Shown here one piece after another: positions 34,326 through 42,583 of a DNA stretch of 64,000 nucleotides. The translations under genes were made by a program, and so were the position numbers. Below the pieces are notes generated by a model. That model saw only the letters and a program-made list of their open reading frames with translations, had not been told where the DNA came from and did not search any database. Origin of the DNA: DASQQQ01 sp036390995 (lineage in GTDB: Bacteria; Actinomycetota; UBA4738; HRBIN12); assembly GCA_036390995.1 (NCBI GenBank), contig DASWAT010000193.1, positions 1 to 64,000 on the forward strand, given 5' to 3'. Positions within the stretch are counted from its first letter, which is position 1, and each line of letters starts with the position of its first letter.

Positions 34326-34913
34326 GTGCGCCGCCTGATCGCCGCACTCGCGATCGCCCTCGTCCTAGGCGCGTGCACGAGCTCGGGACCCGCCCCAGCC
34401 GCGAACCGCCCCCCTAACGGCGTGAGTATCCGATGTTCGACGATGCCCCCCAACGCAGCGTGTGCGGCGGAGGTCGCGGGGGCGCTGGGGTTTCCGTTTG
34501 CCTGGATCTCCCCTCCGCCCGGATGGACAACGGGCGAGTCTGGTCACCCCGGCTTCATCGGAAGGTTCGGCGTGACGAGCCTCGTGGCCGAGGAGCTGCT
34601 CCACCGGGGAGGGGTCACCATCGTCCTCGCGTCGGGAGGCATGGTTGTACCTCCGAGGGTCCAGACGCATCGAAGCTTCACTTGGCACGGCGTGACGGTG
34701 CGTGAGTCCAGCGGCGTTCCCGAGCCTCAACCGAGTCCGGCGCGCTGGGTCGATTCCTACAGCTGGTCGATGGACGGCCAGCCTTATCGACTGATCCTCG
34801 CCGCCTATCCCACGCAGGGACCGACCGGGACCCTGGCCCGTGGCAGGAGGACCGGCTTGCGGATGCTTGACCTGGTGCAGTTCTCGACACCCGCACCCAC
34901 ACCCAGTACCTAG
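34326..34913 (+). CDS. Small predicted lipoprotein of unknown function
   Basis: 195 residues. The GTG at 34326 starts a lipoprotein signal (RRLIAALAIALVLGAC) with lipobox LGAC. The mature part has two or three cysteines near the N-terminus, a WISPPPGWTTGESGHPGF stretch and Trp/Tyr-rich strands; I do not recognise a family. The -10 box 7 nt upstream and the perfect fit of the signal peptide decide the start over the longer frame. The stop shares CTAG with the convergent gene. Confidence 0.65.
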   Translation: MRRLIAALAIALVLGACTSSGPAPAANRPPNGVSIRCSTMPPNAACAAEVAGALGFPFAWISPPPGWTTGESGHPGFIGRFGVTSLVAEELLHRGGVTIVLASGGMVVPPRVQTHRSFTWHGVTVRESSGVPEPQPSPARWVDSYSWSMDGQPYRLILAAYPTQGPTGTLARGRRTGLRMLDLVQFSTPAPTPST

Positions 34914-35347
34914 AGCACTCCGGGCAGTCGTTTCCGGCGGGAAGCGACACCGCGATGCGTTCGCTTCATGCGCTGCCCGGGCTGCTCAGCTGAGTCTCGT
35001 GGCGCAGTTGGCGGCGGGTCGCAGGGGTTCGCGTTCAGTTCCATCTGCGCCTCGATGAGGAGCTGACCCGCCTCCGTCCAGGCGCTGGCGATGTTGCCGG
35101 GCCCAGTCTGTGCGCGGATGGCGGAGGCCAGTTGCTCGAGGGCGCTCTTCGCGCTCTCGATCCCGTCGCTCAGATACTGAGCGGCCAGCGAGAGTTCCGG
35201 GGGCAGATCGCTCGATCCCAGCTGGGCCTGGAAGACCGCCATACGCGCCGCGCCCCACTTCGCTTGCGCCGCCTTGTTCGACGGACCCACGGCCTTCGAG
35301 ACCCGATTCGAAACGATGCGAAGGACCTTCAGCGCGTCGGCGTCCAC
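34910..35347 (-). CDS. Hypothetical helical protein
   Basis: 145 residues, no signal peptide. The first 105 residues look like amphipathic helices (VLRIVSNRVSKAVGPSNKAA, then ESAKSALEQLASAIRAQ) and the last 25 are basic and proline-rich. No family recognised. Start is GTG at 35347, directly after a TGA that ends a short hydrophobic frame. The stop overlaps that of the convergent lipoprotein in CTAG, like the hydrolase-WS/DGAT pair, which supports a real gene. Confidence 0.45.
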   Translation of the reverse strand: MDADALKVLRIVSNRVSKAVGPSNKAAQAKWGAARMAVFQAQLGSSDLPPELSLAAQYLSDGIESAKSALEQLASAIRAQTGPGNIASAWTEAGQLLIEAQMELNANPCDPPPTAPRDSAEQPGQRMKRTHRGVASRRKRLPGVL

Positions 35348-35690
35348 TCACACGACCTTGATCCCAACGAGAATCGAGAGAGCCCCCATGATCATCACGA
35401 AGACAGCCAGAAAGCGCTCCGACTTCCAGACGCGGAGCGGACCCGCGTACGCTCACGGCAGGCCCTCGGAGAGACGCTGGTGCCAGACGGCCCCTCTGTT
35501 CCCAAGCTCTCCGCGCTGTCAGAGCAAGAACGCTCCCACCAGCACGAGGATCAGTCCTTGCACGACCTGGAACATCGCGACCCGCGCTCGGGCGTTCTCC
35601 GATCCAGCGCTCGCTCCGGTGGATGCTGGTGGCCGGCGGCCTCGGCGTCTACCTGACCCTCGCCCTCGTCGGCATGCTCGTCGGCGCCGG
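35348..35690. other. Intergenic stretch with only short hydrophobic frames
   Basis: 343 bp with no confident gene. Minus strand: a frame ending ...MIMGALSILVGIKVV (stop 35348-35350) and one ending MFQVVQGLILVLVGAFLL (stop at 35524). Plus strand: MLVAGGLGVYLTLALVGMLV (ATG 35623 to stop 35694). Each could be one membrane helix; none has a ribosome site. Confidence 0.3.
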
Positions 35691-36608
35691 CTAAGGGATC
35701 GCAGGTTCTTCGGGGGCGACCTGGCGAGACAGGCTCGCGGCCACCGCGCCCGCGAGGATCAACAGGCCTCCGACGAGCGTCCCGGTGGTGATGTCCTCGT
35801 GCAGGAATATCCACGCGAGGACGGCCGAGGACAGCGGCTCGAGCGCCGAGACGATCGACGTCCGGACGGCGCCGAGGCGCTGCAGACCGCCCATCAGGCA
35901 CACGAACGCGCCGGCCGTCCCCGCGCCCATGCCGAGCACCGGCCACCACTCCCGTCCGCCCGAGGGCCACCGCGCCTGGCCGCTCACGAGCGCGAACACC
36001 CCCAGCCCCACGGAGGCGCCGACCGCCAACCACATCGCGCTCGTGAGCGGGTTCGTCCGTTTCAGCACCTGGTCCGCGCCGAACAGGTAGCCCGAGTACG
36101 TGAGCGCCGAGGCCAGCGCGAACGCCACGCCCGCGGGCCGGATCGTGAGGCCGGCGCCGGTCGTCACGACGATCGTCGCTCCGCCCACGGCGAGCACGAG
36201 CGAGACCACGGTGAGTCGCGTCGGTCTCCCGCGTCCGGTCGTCCACGAGAGCAGCGTCACGAACACCGGGTAGGTGAAGAAGAGCAACGTCACCGCCGCT
36301 GCTGTGCCGTGCTGGAGGGCCGCGAAGAAGAACCCAGCCTCCGCGGCGTAACCGAACAGCGACAGCAGCGCGAGGTCGCGGCGTTCACCTTCTGCGGCAC
36401 GGATAGGTCGGCGGAGGAGCACGAGCGCGACGGCCAGGATCGCCCCGCCGGCGCCGAACCGGACGGCCAGCGCCGAGGGAACCGGCAGCCCATGCCGGAG
36501 GGCGAACTTCCCGAAGACGACCACTACGCCGAACAGCACGGCGCCGGACCCCACGATGATCCCGCCGACCGCCTCCCGGCGCGCTCCACCGTCCACGCGC
36601 TCCCGCAC
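35691..36608 (-). CDS. EamA/DMT-family transporter
   Basis: 305 residues with ten hydrophobic helices arranged as two EamA repeats (first with VLFGVVVVFGKFALRHGLP, second with FALASALTYSGYLFGADQVL). The C-terminal repeat ends in SSAVLAWIFLHEDITTGTL, the usual EamA helix with conserved Glu. Such proteins export amino acids or metabolites; the substrate cannot be told. The start is GTG with a minus-strand GATACT 7 nt upstream, so the mRNA is probably leaderless. Divergent from the UbiA-DprE operon. Confidence 0.86.
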   Translation of the reverse strand: MRERVDGGARREAVGGIIVGSGAVLFGVVVVFGKFALRHGLPVPSALAVRFGAGGAILAVALVLLRRPIRAAEGERRDLALLSLFGYAAEAGFFFAALQHGTAAAVTLLFFTYPVFVTLLSWTTGRGRPTRLTVVSLVLAVGGATIVVTTGAGLTIRPAGVAFALASALTYSGYLFGADQVLKRTNPLTSAMWLAVGASVGLGVFALVSGQARWPSGGREWWPVLGMGAGTAGAFVCLMGGLQRLGAVRTSIVSALEPLSSAVLAWIFLHEDITTGTLVGGLLILAGAVAASLSRQVAPEEPAIP

Positions 36609-36615
36609 GGCGGGA

Positions 36616-36621
36616 AGTATC
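36616..36621 (-). promoter_or_regulatory. -10 box of leaderless EamA mRNA
   Basis: GATACT on the minus strand, 7 nt before GTG at 36608. Confidence 0.4.
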
Positions 36622-36644
36622 GCAGGGGCCGTTCGCCCGGCACC

Positions 36645-36666
36645 CGGTTAGGAAACGGTTAGGAAA
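36645..36666. repeat. 11-bp tandem direct repeat upstream of the UbiA-DprE operon
   Basis: CGGTTAGGAAA occurs twice head to tail (36645-36655 and 36656-36666), one helical turn apart, followed by CCGG. The GTTAGGAAA core resembles one half of the ROK operator at 14336-14353. Possible regulator site. Confidence 0.4.
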
Positions 36667-36760
36667 CCGGTCGCGCGTGAGCCATCCGACGGCACCCGGC
36701 GAACGGCATGCGGAAGGGGGATCTCGGTACGACCCCTCCGCCCGGCGACCGTGGAGGAAC

Positions 36761-37717
36761 GTGGAGCAGCAGCTTCGACTGGCAGCAGGCGATACGGTCG
36801 CACGCGATCTCGGGACCGATGGGCGCACGGAGGCATCGTCCCGCAGACGCGCCGAAGCTCTGTGGCGGGCGCTTCGGCCGCGCCAGTGGCTGAAGAACCT
36901 GCTGGTCGTCGCGGCGCCCGGCGCGGCGGGGACCCTGAGCCGGCCGGACGTGCTCGCGCACGTCGGCGTGGCGTTCGCGGTCCTCTCGCTCGTCGCGAGC
37001 GCCACCTATCTCGTGAACGACGTCGTCGACGCGCCGACGGATCGACGCCACCCGACGAAGCGCCTCCGTCCGGTCGCCGCGGGGGACCTGCCTCCGGCGG
37101 CCGCCCTGAGCGCCGCGGGAGTCCTGTTCGCCGGCGGGATCGGTCTCGGGACGACACTCGGCGGCCGGTTCATGCTTGTGGTCGCCTCGTACGTCGGGGT
37201 TACGCTCGCGTACTCCGCATGGCTGAAGCGGGTCGAGGTCTTCGACATGGCCGCGGTAGCCTCCTGCTACGTGCTGCGAGCGCTCGCCGGGGCGGCCGCG
37301 ACGAGCGTGGCCATCTCGCCGTGGTTCCTCATCCTCACATCCTCGGCCGCCGTGTTCGTGGTGGCCGGGAAGCGCGCCGCCGATCGTTCGGCGCTGGCAC
37401 GGCACGGGGAAGCACGGCTGAACGGCAACGGCTCCGACTATCCGATGGCCTACCTCCGGTACGTCTGGATGCTTGCGTCGGGCGTGGCCGTGGCCGCGTA
37501 CTGCCTGTGGGCGTTCGACGTGCCGCACCTCGTGGACGGCATCGCTTGGAGCCAGATCTCGATCGTCCCGTTCGCCCTCGGCGTGATGCGGTACTCGCTC
37601 CTCATCGAGCGAGGACGCGGCGGACAACCCGAAGAGGTCTTCCTGCACGACCGCTCGCTGCAGCTGATCGCCGTGCTGTGGCTGGCGATCTACGCCATGG
37701 GGATCTACACGTCGTGA
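36761..37717 (+). CDS. ubiA: Decaprenyl-phosphate phosphoribosyltransferase (UbiA family)
   Basis: 318 residues, about eight to nine membrane helices. The UbiA active-site motif is LVNDVVDAPTDRRHPTKRLR (NDxxDxxxDxxHPxK), with a second Asp-rich loop further on. ALRPRQWLKNLLV and this motif match the mycobacterial Rv3806c type, which joins PRPP to decaprenyl phosphate, the first step of DPA synthesis. The following two genes are DprE1 and DprE2, which supports the call strongly. The GTG at 36761 with GGAGG upstream is preferred; an in-frame GTG at 36677 would add 28 non-conserved residues. The stop overlaps the dprE1 GTG. Confidence 0.9.
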   Translation: MEQQLRLAAGDTVARDLGTDGRTEASSRRRAEALWRALRPRQWLKNLLVVAAPGAAGTLSRPDVLAHVGVAFAVLSLVASATYLVNDVVDAPTDRRHPTKRLRPVAAGDLPPAAALSAAGVLFAGGIGLGTTLGGRFMLVVASYVGVTLAYSAWLKRVEVFDMAAVASCYVLRALAGAAATSVAISPWFLILTSSAAVFVVAGKRAADRSALARHGEARLNGNGSDYPMAYLRYVWMLASGVAVAAYCLWAFDVPHLVDGIAWSQISIVPFALGVMRYSLLIERGRGGQPEEVFLHDRSLQLIAVLWLAIYAMGIYTS

Positions 37718-39114
37718 GGACGGCAAACCGGAACATGGACGGTGAGGCCCGCCCCGTCGCCGGATGGGGCCGCACGTCGCCCACGTTCGCACGGATCCGA
37801 ACCGTGCGTGATGCCGACGACGTCGCCGAAGCTCTGGCCTGGGCGGGACCGCGAGGCGCGCTCCCGCGCGGTCTGGGCCGGAGCTACGGCGACGTGGCGC
37901 AGAACGCCGGAGGGTTGGTCCTCGACACGACCGGTCTCGCGGGTATCCAGGAGCTCGACCTGGAGCGGGGCACCGTCCGGGTGGGGGCCGGCACCAGCTT
38001 GGACCGGTTGCTCCGCGAGCTCGTGCCCCTGGGCTGGCTCGTCCCGGTCCTGCCGGGTACGAGGAACGTGACGGTCGGTGGGGCCATCGCGAACGACGTC
38101 CACGGGAAGAACCACCACCGCGACGGCGGCTTCTGCGATCACGTCGTCGACCTCACGCTGGTCACCACCGACGGCGAGCGCCGAACCGTAACCCCCGCCG
38201 GCGACCCCGAGCTCTTCGCGGCGACGGCGGGCGGCCTGGGCCTGACCGGCGTCGTGACAGCGGCGACGCTCCACCTGCTGCCGATCCGGACGGGTTTCGT
38301 GCGGGTCGACACGGATCGGGCGAACGATCTCGACGACCTGATGGCGCGGATGGAGGAGGGCGACCACCGCTACCGGTACTCCGTGGCCTGGATCGACTGC
38401 CTGGCTCGCGGCCGGCACCTCGGGCGAGGCGTCCTGACCAGGGCGGACCACGCCGTCACGCACGAACTCGATCGTCGCCACGCCGGCGGCGACCCGTTGG
38501 CCTTCGCCCCTCGCACGGTCGGCGCCGTCCCTCCGACACCCCGGCTCGTCGGTCGCACCACGGTGGCGGCGTTCAACGAAGCCTGGTTCCGGCGAGCACC
38601 TCGGGAAGCGCGGGACCGGATCCGTCCTCTCGCGTCGTTCTTCTTCCCGCTGGATGGCGTGGCGGGCTGGAACAGGCTGTACGGCCGGCGCGGCCTGGTC
38701 CAGTACCAGTTCGCCGTCCCGTTCGGCCGGGAGCGCACGATCGCCAGCGCGATCGACCGGCTTTCCTCACGCGGATGCCCCTCGTTCCTCGCCGTGCTGA
38801 AGCGGTTCGGACCGGGGCGCGGGTTGCTCTCGTTCCCGATCCCGGGATGGACGCTGGCCCTGGACATGCCGGCCGCATACCCGGGACTCCGACGGGTCCT
38901 CGACGAGCTCGACCTCCTGGTGGCCCAAGCGGGCGGACGCGTGTATCTGGCGAAGGACTCGCGCCTTCGCCCGGAGCTCCTCCGCGACATGTACCCGGAG
39001 CTCGACCGGTGGCGAGAGGTTCGAGGCCGTGTGGACCCCGCGCGGGTGCTGCGATCGGACCTCGAGCGGCGCCTGGCCCTGGGGACGGACGAACGGAGGG
39101 AGGCGAGCGTATGA
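37714..39114 (+). CDS. dprE1: Decaprenylphosphoryl-beta-D-ribose 2'-oxidase (DprE1)
   Basis: 466 residues. FAD-binding type-4 fold: LPRGLGRSYGDVAQNAGG, VLPGTRNVTVGGAIANDVHG, KNHHRDGGFCDHV, GLGLTGVVTAATL; the substrate domain has LVQYQFAVPF and LKRFGPGRGLLSFPIPGW. With DprE2 it epimerises decaprenylphosphoryl-ribose to -arabinose, the arabinan donor. The residue aligned with Cys387 of M. tuberculosis DprE1 (motif W-x-V-C-x-D) is Ala382 here (W-T-L-A-L-D). The GTG at 37714 overlaps the UbiA stop (GTGA); an ATG at 37735 is the alternative. The stop overlaps dprE2 (ATGA). Confidence 0.92.
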   Translation: MRTANRNMDGEARPVAGWGRTSPTFARIRTVRDADDVAEALAWAGPRGALPRGLGRSYGDVAQNAGGLVLDTTGLAGIQELDLERGTVRVGAGTSLDRLLRELVPLGWLVPVLPGTRNVTVGGAIANDVHGKNHHRDGGFCDHVVDLTLVTTDGERRTVTPAGDPELFAATAGGLGLTGVVTAATLHLLPIRTGFVRVDTDRANDLDDLMARMEEGDHRYRYSVAWIDCLARGRHLGRGVLTRADHAVTHELDRRHAGGDPLAFAPRTVGAVPPTPRLVGRTTVAAFNEAWFRRAPREARDRIRPLASFFFPLDGVAGWNRLYGRRGLVQYQFAVPFGRERTIASAIDRLSSRGCPSFLAVLKRFGPGRGLLSFPIPGWTLALDMPAAYPGLRRVLDELDLLVAQAGGRVYLAKDSRLRPELLRDMYPELDRWREVRGRVDPARVLRSDLERRLALGTDERREASV

Positions 39115-39872
39115 AAGACGGTCTGGGCTCGGTTCAGTCGGCGCTGATCCTGGGCGGCGGCTCGGACATCGGCCTGGCCACCGCGCGAGCGCTGGTCGCC
39201 GATCGGACCCGCGCCGTCGTGCTGGCCGGGCGCAAGCCAGAGCGGCTCGCCGCCGCCGCCGACGGGCTCCGTGCGCTGGGAGCGAGCCGGGTCGAGCTGT
39301 TGGAGTTCGACGCCGGCGAGTTCGAGCGGCACGAACAGGTGGTCGACGACGCCTTCGCGCTGACCGGGGATCTCGACCTGGCCGTGCTGTCCTTCGGGGT
39401 CCTCGGCGACCAGCGGGTGGCCGAGCGCGATGCCGCGGCAGCCATGGAGATCCTGCGGACGAACCACCTCGGCGCGGTCTCGGTCCTCATCGCGCTCGCC
39501 GAGCGCATGCGCTCCCAGGGGCACGGGACGATCGCCGTGCTGTCCTCGGTCGCCGGGGAGCGAGGCCGCAAGTCGAACTTCGTCTACGGCTCTTCCAAGG
39601 CCGGGCTCGACGTGTTCTGCCAGGGGCTGGGCGATCGTTTGCACGGGACGGGTGTGCAGGTCCTGGTGGTCCGGCCCGGCTTCGTGCGGACGAAGATGAC
39701 CCGCGGACTGCGGCCGCCGCCGCTCTCGACCACGCCCGACGCCGTCGCCGAAGCGCTCGTGCAGGGCGTTCGCACGGGCGCCGACATGGTCTGGGTGCCC
39801 CGGCCCCTCCGGTGGGTCATGAGCGGCCTTCGCCACCTCCCCCGGCCGGTGTTCAGGAGGCTCGAGATCTGA
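39111..39872 (+). CDS. dprE2: Decaprenylphosphoryl-2-keto-ribose reductase (DprE2)
   Basis: 253-residue short-chain dehydrogenase. NAD(P) motif LILGGGSDIGLATARAL, LSFGVLGDQ in place of NNAG, and catalytic Ser/Tyr/Lys as VLSSVAGERG and YGSSKAG. The order UbiA-DprE1-DprE2 matches the mycobacterial pathway, where DprE2 reduces the keto intermediate with NADH. ATG overlaps the dprE1 stop (ATGA); its own stop overlaps the next ATG (TGATG). Confidence 0.92.
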   Translation: MKDGLGSVQSALILGGGSDIGLATARALVADRTRAVVLAGRKPERLAAAADGLRALGASRVELLEFDAGEFERHEQVVDDAFALTGDLDLAVLSFGVLGDQRVAERDAAAAMEILRTNHLGAVSVLIALAERMRSQGHGTIAVLSSVAGERGRKSNFVYGSSKAGLDVFCQGLGDRLHGTGVQVLVVRPGFVRTKMTRGLRPPPLSTTPDAVAEALVQGVRTGADMVWVPRPLRWVMSGLRHLPRPVFRRLEI

Positions 39873-41104
39873 TGGGTCAACTGCAGCGGATCCGCCCCAC
39901 ACCGGGCGCGCACGTCCCACGCGAGGATCGAGCACCCGAGGACCGCCGCAGACACCGCGCCCGGCGAGCCGTGGCCCTCGCGGTGGTGGCGCTCTTGATC
40001 CCGGTCGGGTGGTCCTACGCGAACGCGCTCACCGCGCCGGGGAGCGCACCCCTTGCCGCGCGGACGGTGGAGTGGATCAAGGACCACGGCGGCAGGGGCC
40101 TCGTGCTCTGGGCGGAGCGACTCTGGTACAGCCGGCACCAGCCGCCGGTGGGCGGGACGCCCGCCGGCGGCCTCCCGTACGCCGCACCCACGCCGGCATC
40201 GAGTCCCGTGGGCAAGGTGGCGGCCAAGGTGCCTCCGCACCTGGACCCGCCTGCGGACGTCGCCCCGATCGCCTCGAACCCGCTCCCACACGAAGGGGCG
40301 TGGCAGACGGTGGGACGAACGGCGGACGGGCTGCCCGCGATCCGGGTGGCGTTCCTCCGCCCCGATCCCGTGCACACGAGCCTGGTCGCGGGCGTGGCCT
40401 GGATGGACACACGCCTGCTTCGGGGTGCCCTGGTGGCCGGCACCCAGGTCCCCGGTGGGACCCTGTGGCAGCAGCAGTGGGGCGCCGAGGTTCCGAGGGC
40501 GCTTCGGAACCGGCTCGTCGCCACCTTCAACTCCGGCTTCCTCCTGCAGGACTCCCACGGCGGCTACTTCGCGAACGGCCGGACGTACGCGCCGCTCGAG
40601 GGCGGCGCCGCCTCCGTCGTCGTCTACCGGGACGGGACGGTGACGGTCGGCCGGTGGGGGCAGGACGTCACGATGAGCCCGATGGTCGCGGCCGTTCGCC
40701 AGAACCTCCACCTGATCGTCGACCATGGGCGGCCGGTCCCCGGGCTCGCGACCGACTCACTCCAGCAGTGGGGCGCGACGCTCGGCAACGCCGTGATGGT
40801 GTGGCGCTCCGGGCTCGGCGTGACGAGGGACGGCGCCCTCCTCTACGCGGGCGGGCCCGGCCTGTCGGTCGAGTCGCTCGCGAGCGTGCTGGCCCGGGCC
40901 GGCGCGGTTCGGGCGATGGAGCTCGACATCAACACGGACTGGGTCTCGTTCAACTACTACACGACCGCCCCCGCGTCCTCGTGGGGTGTTGGAGCGCACG
41001 AACTGCTCCCGACCATGGTGCGTTCCGCCGACCGCTACCTCGTGCCGGACGAGCGCGACTTCTTCGCGATGTTCCTCCGGCCGAGGTTCGCGAAGGCCGG
41101 CTGA
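39872..41104 (+). CDS. Membrane-anchored phosphodiester glycosidase (NAGPA-like, PF09992)
   Basis: 410 residues. A basic N-terminus and one helix (about residues 32-50) anchor the protein, followed by a Pro/Ala-rich linker and a C-terminal NAGPA domain: ATFNSGFLLQDSHGGYF, TYAPLEGGAASVVVYRDG, and MELDINTDWVSFNYY. Family members remove N-acetylglucosamine from phosphodiesters or trim exopolysaccharide. Its ATG overlaps the dprE2 stop, so it belongs to the arabinose-donor operon and probably acts on a wall or lipid-linked glycan outside the membrane (inference). It ends at a bidirectional hairpin. Confidence 0.85.
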   Translation: MGQLQRIRPTPGAHVPREDRAPEDRRRHRARRAVALAVVALLIPVGWSYANALTAPGSAPLAARTVEWIKDHGGRGLVLWAERLWYSRHQPPVGGTPAGGLPYAAPTPASSPVGKVAAKVPPHLDPPADVAPIASNPLPHEGAWQTVGRTADGLPAIRVAFLRPDPVHTSLVAGVAWMDTRLLRGALVAGTQVPGGTLWQQQWGAEVPRALRNRLVATFNSGFLLQDSHGGYFANGRTYAPLEGGAASVVVYRDGTVTVGRWGQDVTMSPMVAAVRQNLHLIVDHGRPVPGLATDSLQQWGATLGNAVMVWRSGLGVTRDGALLYAGGPGLSVESLASVLARAGAVRAMELDINTDWVSFNYYTTAPASSWGVGAHELLPTMVRSADRYLVPDERDFFAMFLRPRFAKAG

Positions 41105-41120
41105 GCGGTCGGCTCAGCCG
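41098..41120. terminator. Bidirectional hairpin enclosing both convergent stops
   Basis: CGGCTGAGC (41098-41106), loop GGTCG, GCTCAGCCG (41112-41120): a perfect 9-bp stem. The TGA of the glycosidase gene is in the left arm, the TCA (minus-strand TGA) of alaX in the right arm. Confidence 0.55.
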
Positions 41121-41827
41121 TCGACGAGCTCGATCCGCATCCGCTTGAAACCCTTGCCCTTGCTCTCGGTCTTCACCACGCGGACCCGGCCGACCTCGCC
41201 TGTCGAGCGGACGTGCGTACCGCCGTCGGCCTGCTTGTCGAGGCCCTCGATGTCGATCACGCGGATGGGGTCGACGTGGTCGGGGATCAGGCTCACCTTC
41301 GTCCGGATCAGATCGGGATCGGCCAGGGCCTCCGCGCGCGGCACGAAGCTCACGTGGACGGGACGGTCCCTAGCGAGCTCCTCGTTCAGCTTCTCCTCGA
41401 CCTCCCGGCCGAACTCCGCGCTGATCGCGTCGAGCTCGAAGTCCATCCGGGCGACGCCGGGCTCCATGTTCCCGCCGGTGACCTTCGCGCCGTAGTCCCG
41501 CCACACGATCCCCGAGAGCGCGTGGAGCGCCGAGTGGGTGCGCATGAGCGTGTGCCGGCGGTCCCAGTCGATCTCGGCCGACACGGCCGTGCCGGGAGGC
41601 GGCGCGCCACCCTCGACGACGTGAACGACCTCTCCGGCCCGCTTCACGGTATCGGTCACCCGGACCTCTCCTGCATCCCAGCGGAGCACACCGGTGTCGC
41701 CGGGCTGGCCGCCACCCCGGGCGTAGAAGACGGTTCGGTCCAGCACGACGCCGTCGACGTCGGCGATGGTCACGACGGCCTCGCAAGCTCGGGCATACGC
41801 GTCGGTGATGGCGACCTGCTCGGTCAT
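41114..41827 (-). CDS. Alanyl-tRNA editing protein AlaX-like
   Basis: 237 residues. N-terminal FYARGGGQPGDTG as in the AlaRS editing/ThrRS-SAD family, zinc motif HSALHAL (HxxxH), and C-terminal LDKQADGGTHVRSTGEVG. The family deacylates mischarged Ser- or Gly-tRNA(Ala). The usual Cys of the CGGTH motif is Asp here (ADGGTH), seen in some AlaX subgroups. The ATG at 41827 has a TACCCT box 7 nt upstream and no ribosome site. Confidence 0.85.
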   Translation of the reverse strand: MTEQVAITDAYARACEAVVTIADVDGVVLDRTVFYARGGGQPGDTGVLRWDAGEVRVTDTVKRAGEVVHVVEGGAPPPGTAVSAEIDWDRRHTLMRTHSALHALSGIVWRDYGAKVTGGNMEPGVARMDFELDAISAEFGREVEEKLNEELARDRPVHVSFVPRAEALADPDLIRTKVSLIPDHVDPIRVIDIEGLDKQADGGTHVRSTGEVGRVRVVKTESKGKGFKRMRIELVDG

Positions 41828-41834
41828 CCCGGCA

Positions 41835-41840
41835 AGGGTA
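41835..41840 (-). promoter_or_regulatory. -10 box of leaderless alaX-like mRNA
   Basis: TACCCT on the minus strand, 7 nt before ATG at 41827. Confidence 0.4.
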
Positions 41841-41979
41841 CCGAAGCCCGCGGCCGTTTCCACCGGCGTGTTTGAGCTGGATGGGATCTCGCCCGATATC
41901 TTGCGCGCTGCTCCTTACGTGGTGGCCAGCCGCGGACGGAACCGAAAGGGGGCGCGATAACGGCCGGCCGCGCAGCTTC

Positions 41980-42525
41980 CTAGTCCGACCCGGACCCCTC
42001 GGCGGCCGGGGGGGCGAACGCCTTCTCGCCGGCGCGTATCGGCACCGAGAGCCAGTTCTCGCCGGGAGGGATCGGACAGCTCCACGCCTCGTTGTACGCG
42101 CAGTAGGGGTTGTACGCGTCGTTGAAGTCGACCTCCACTGTCCCCGCCGCGTCCGGAGGCTCGACCTCGAGGTAGCGTCCGGCGCCGTAGGTATCCCTGC
42201 CCGACGTGGCGTCGCGGAACGGCAGGAACAGCTCGTGCTGCTCGGGCGACGCGTACAGCGTGACCTGCGCCGCCTGCCCGTCGATCTGGAAGCGCACGAT
42301 GCCCGCGCGCCGGTACTCCTGCGTGCCGCCGGTCGAGGTCTGCATCACGATCGGCTCGTCCCGGTCCACGTCGGCGTCGAGGGGCGCCCGGATCACGATG
42401 GTCGGGTCCTCGGGGAAGTACGAGAGACCTTCGAAGGTCGCCCGCTGCTCCGGTGTCAGCGGGGACTGCGGATGGTGCCGGAAGAACTCGTCCTTGTCCC
42501 GCCGGAACTCGTCGCGCTCGCTCAT
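41980..42525 (-). CDS. DUF1684 domain protein
   Basis: 181 residues, no signal peptide. The family hallmark near the C-terminus is intact: DFNDAYNPYCAYNEAWSCPI, then PPGENWLSVPIRAGEKAF. N-terminal EFRRDKDEFFRHHPQSPL and the GLSYFPED stretch are also typical. Function of the family is unknown. An in-frame GTG lies 12 nt further upstream. Confidence 0.85.
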   Translation of the reverse strand: MSERDEFRRDKDEFFRHHPQSPLTPEQRATFEGLSYFPEDPTIVIRAPLDADVDRDEPIVMQTSTGGTQEYRRAGIVRFQIDGQAAQVTLYASPEQHELFLPFRDATSGRDTYGAGRYLEVEPPDAAGTVEVDFNDAYNPYCAYNEAWSCPIPPGENWLSVPIRAGEKAFAPPAAEGSGSD

Positions 42526-42583
42526 CGCGTTCGGCACAACCGTGGAGGGCAGGCCACCATTCCCGGGACCCGCGCCGTCCCGC

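Noticed and set aside
36751..37713. N-terminal extension of the DprE1 frame
   Set aside because: This part overlaps UbiA in another frame and is Arg/Gly-rich; DprE1 homology begins at the GTG/ATG near 37714-37735.
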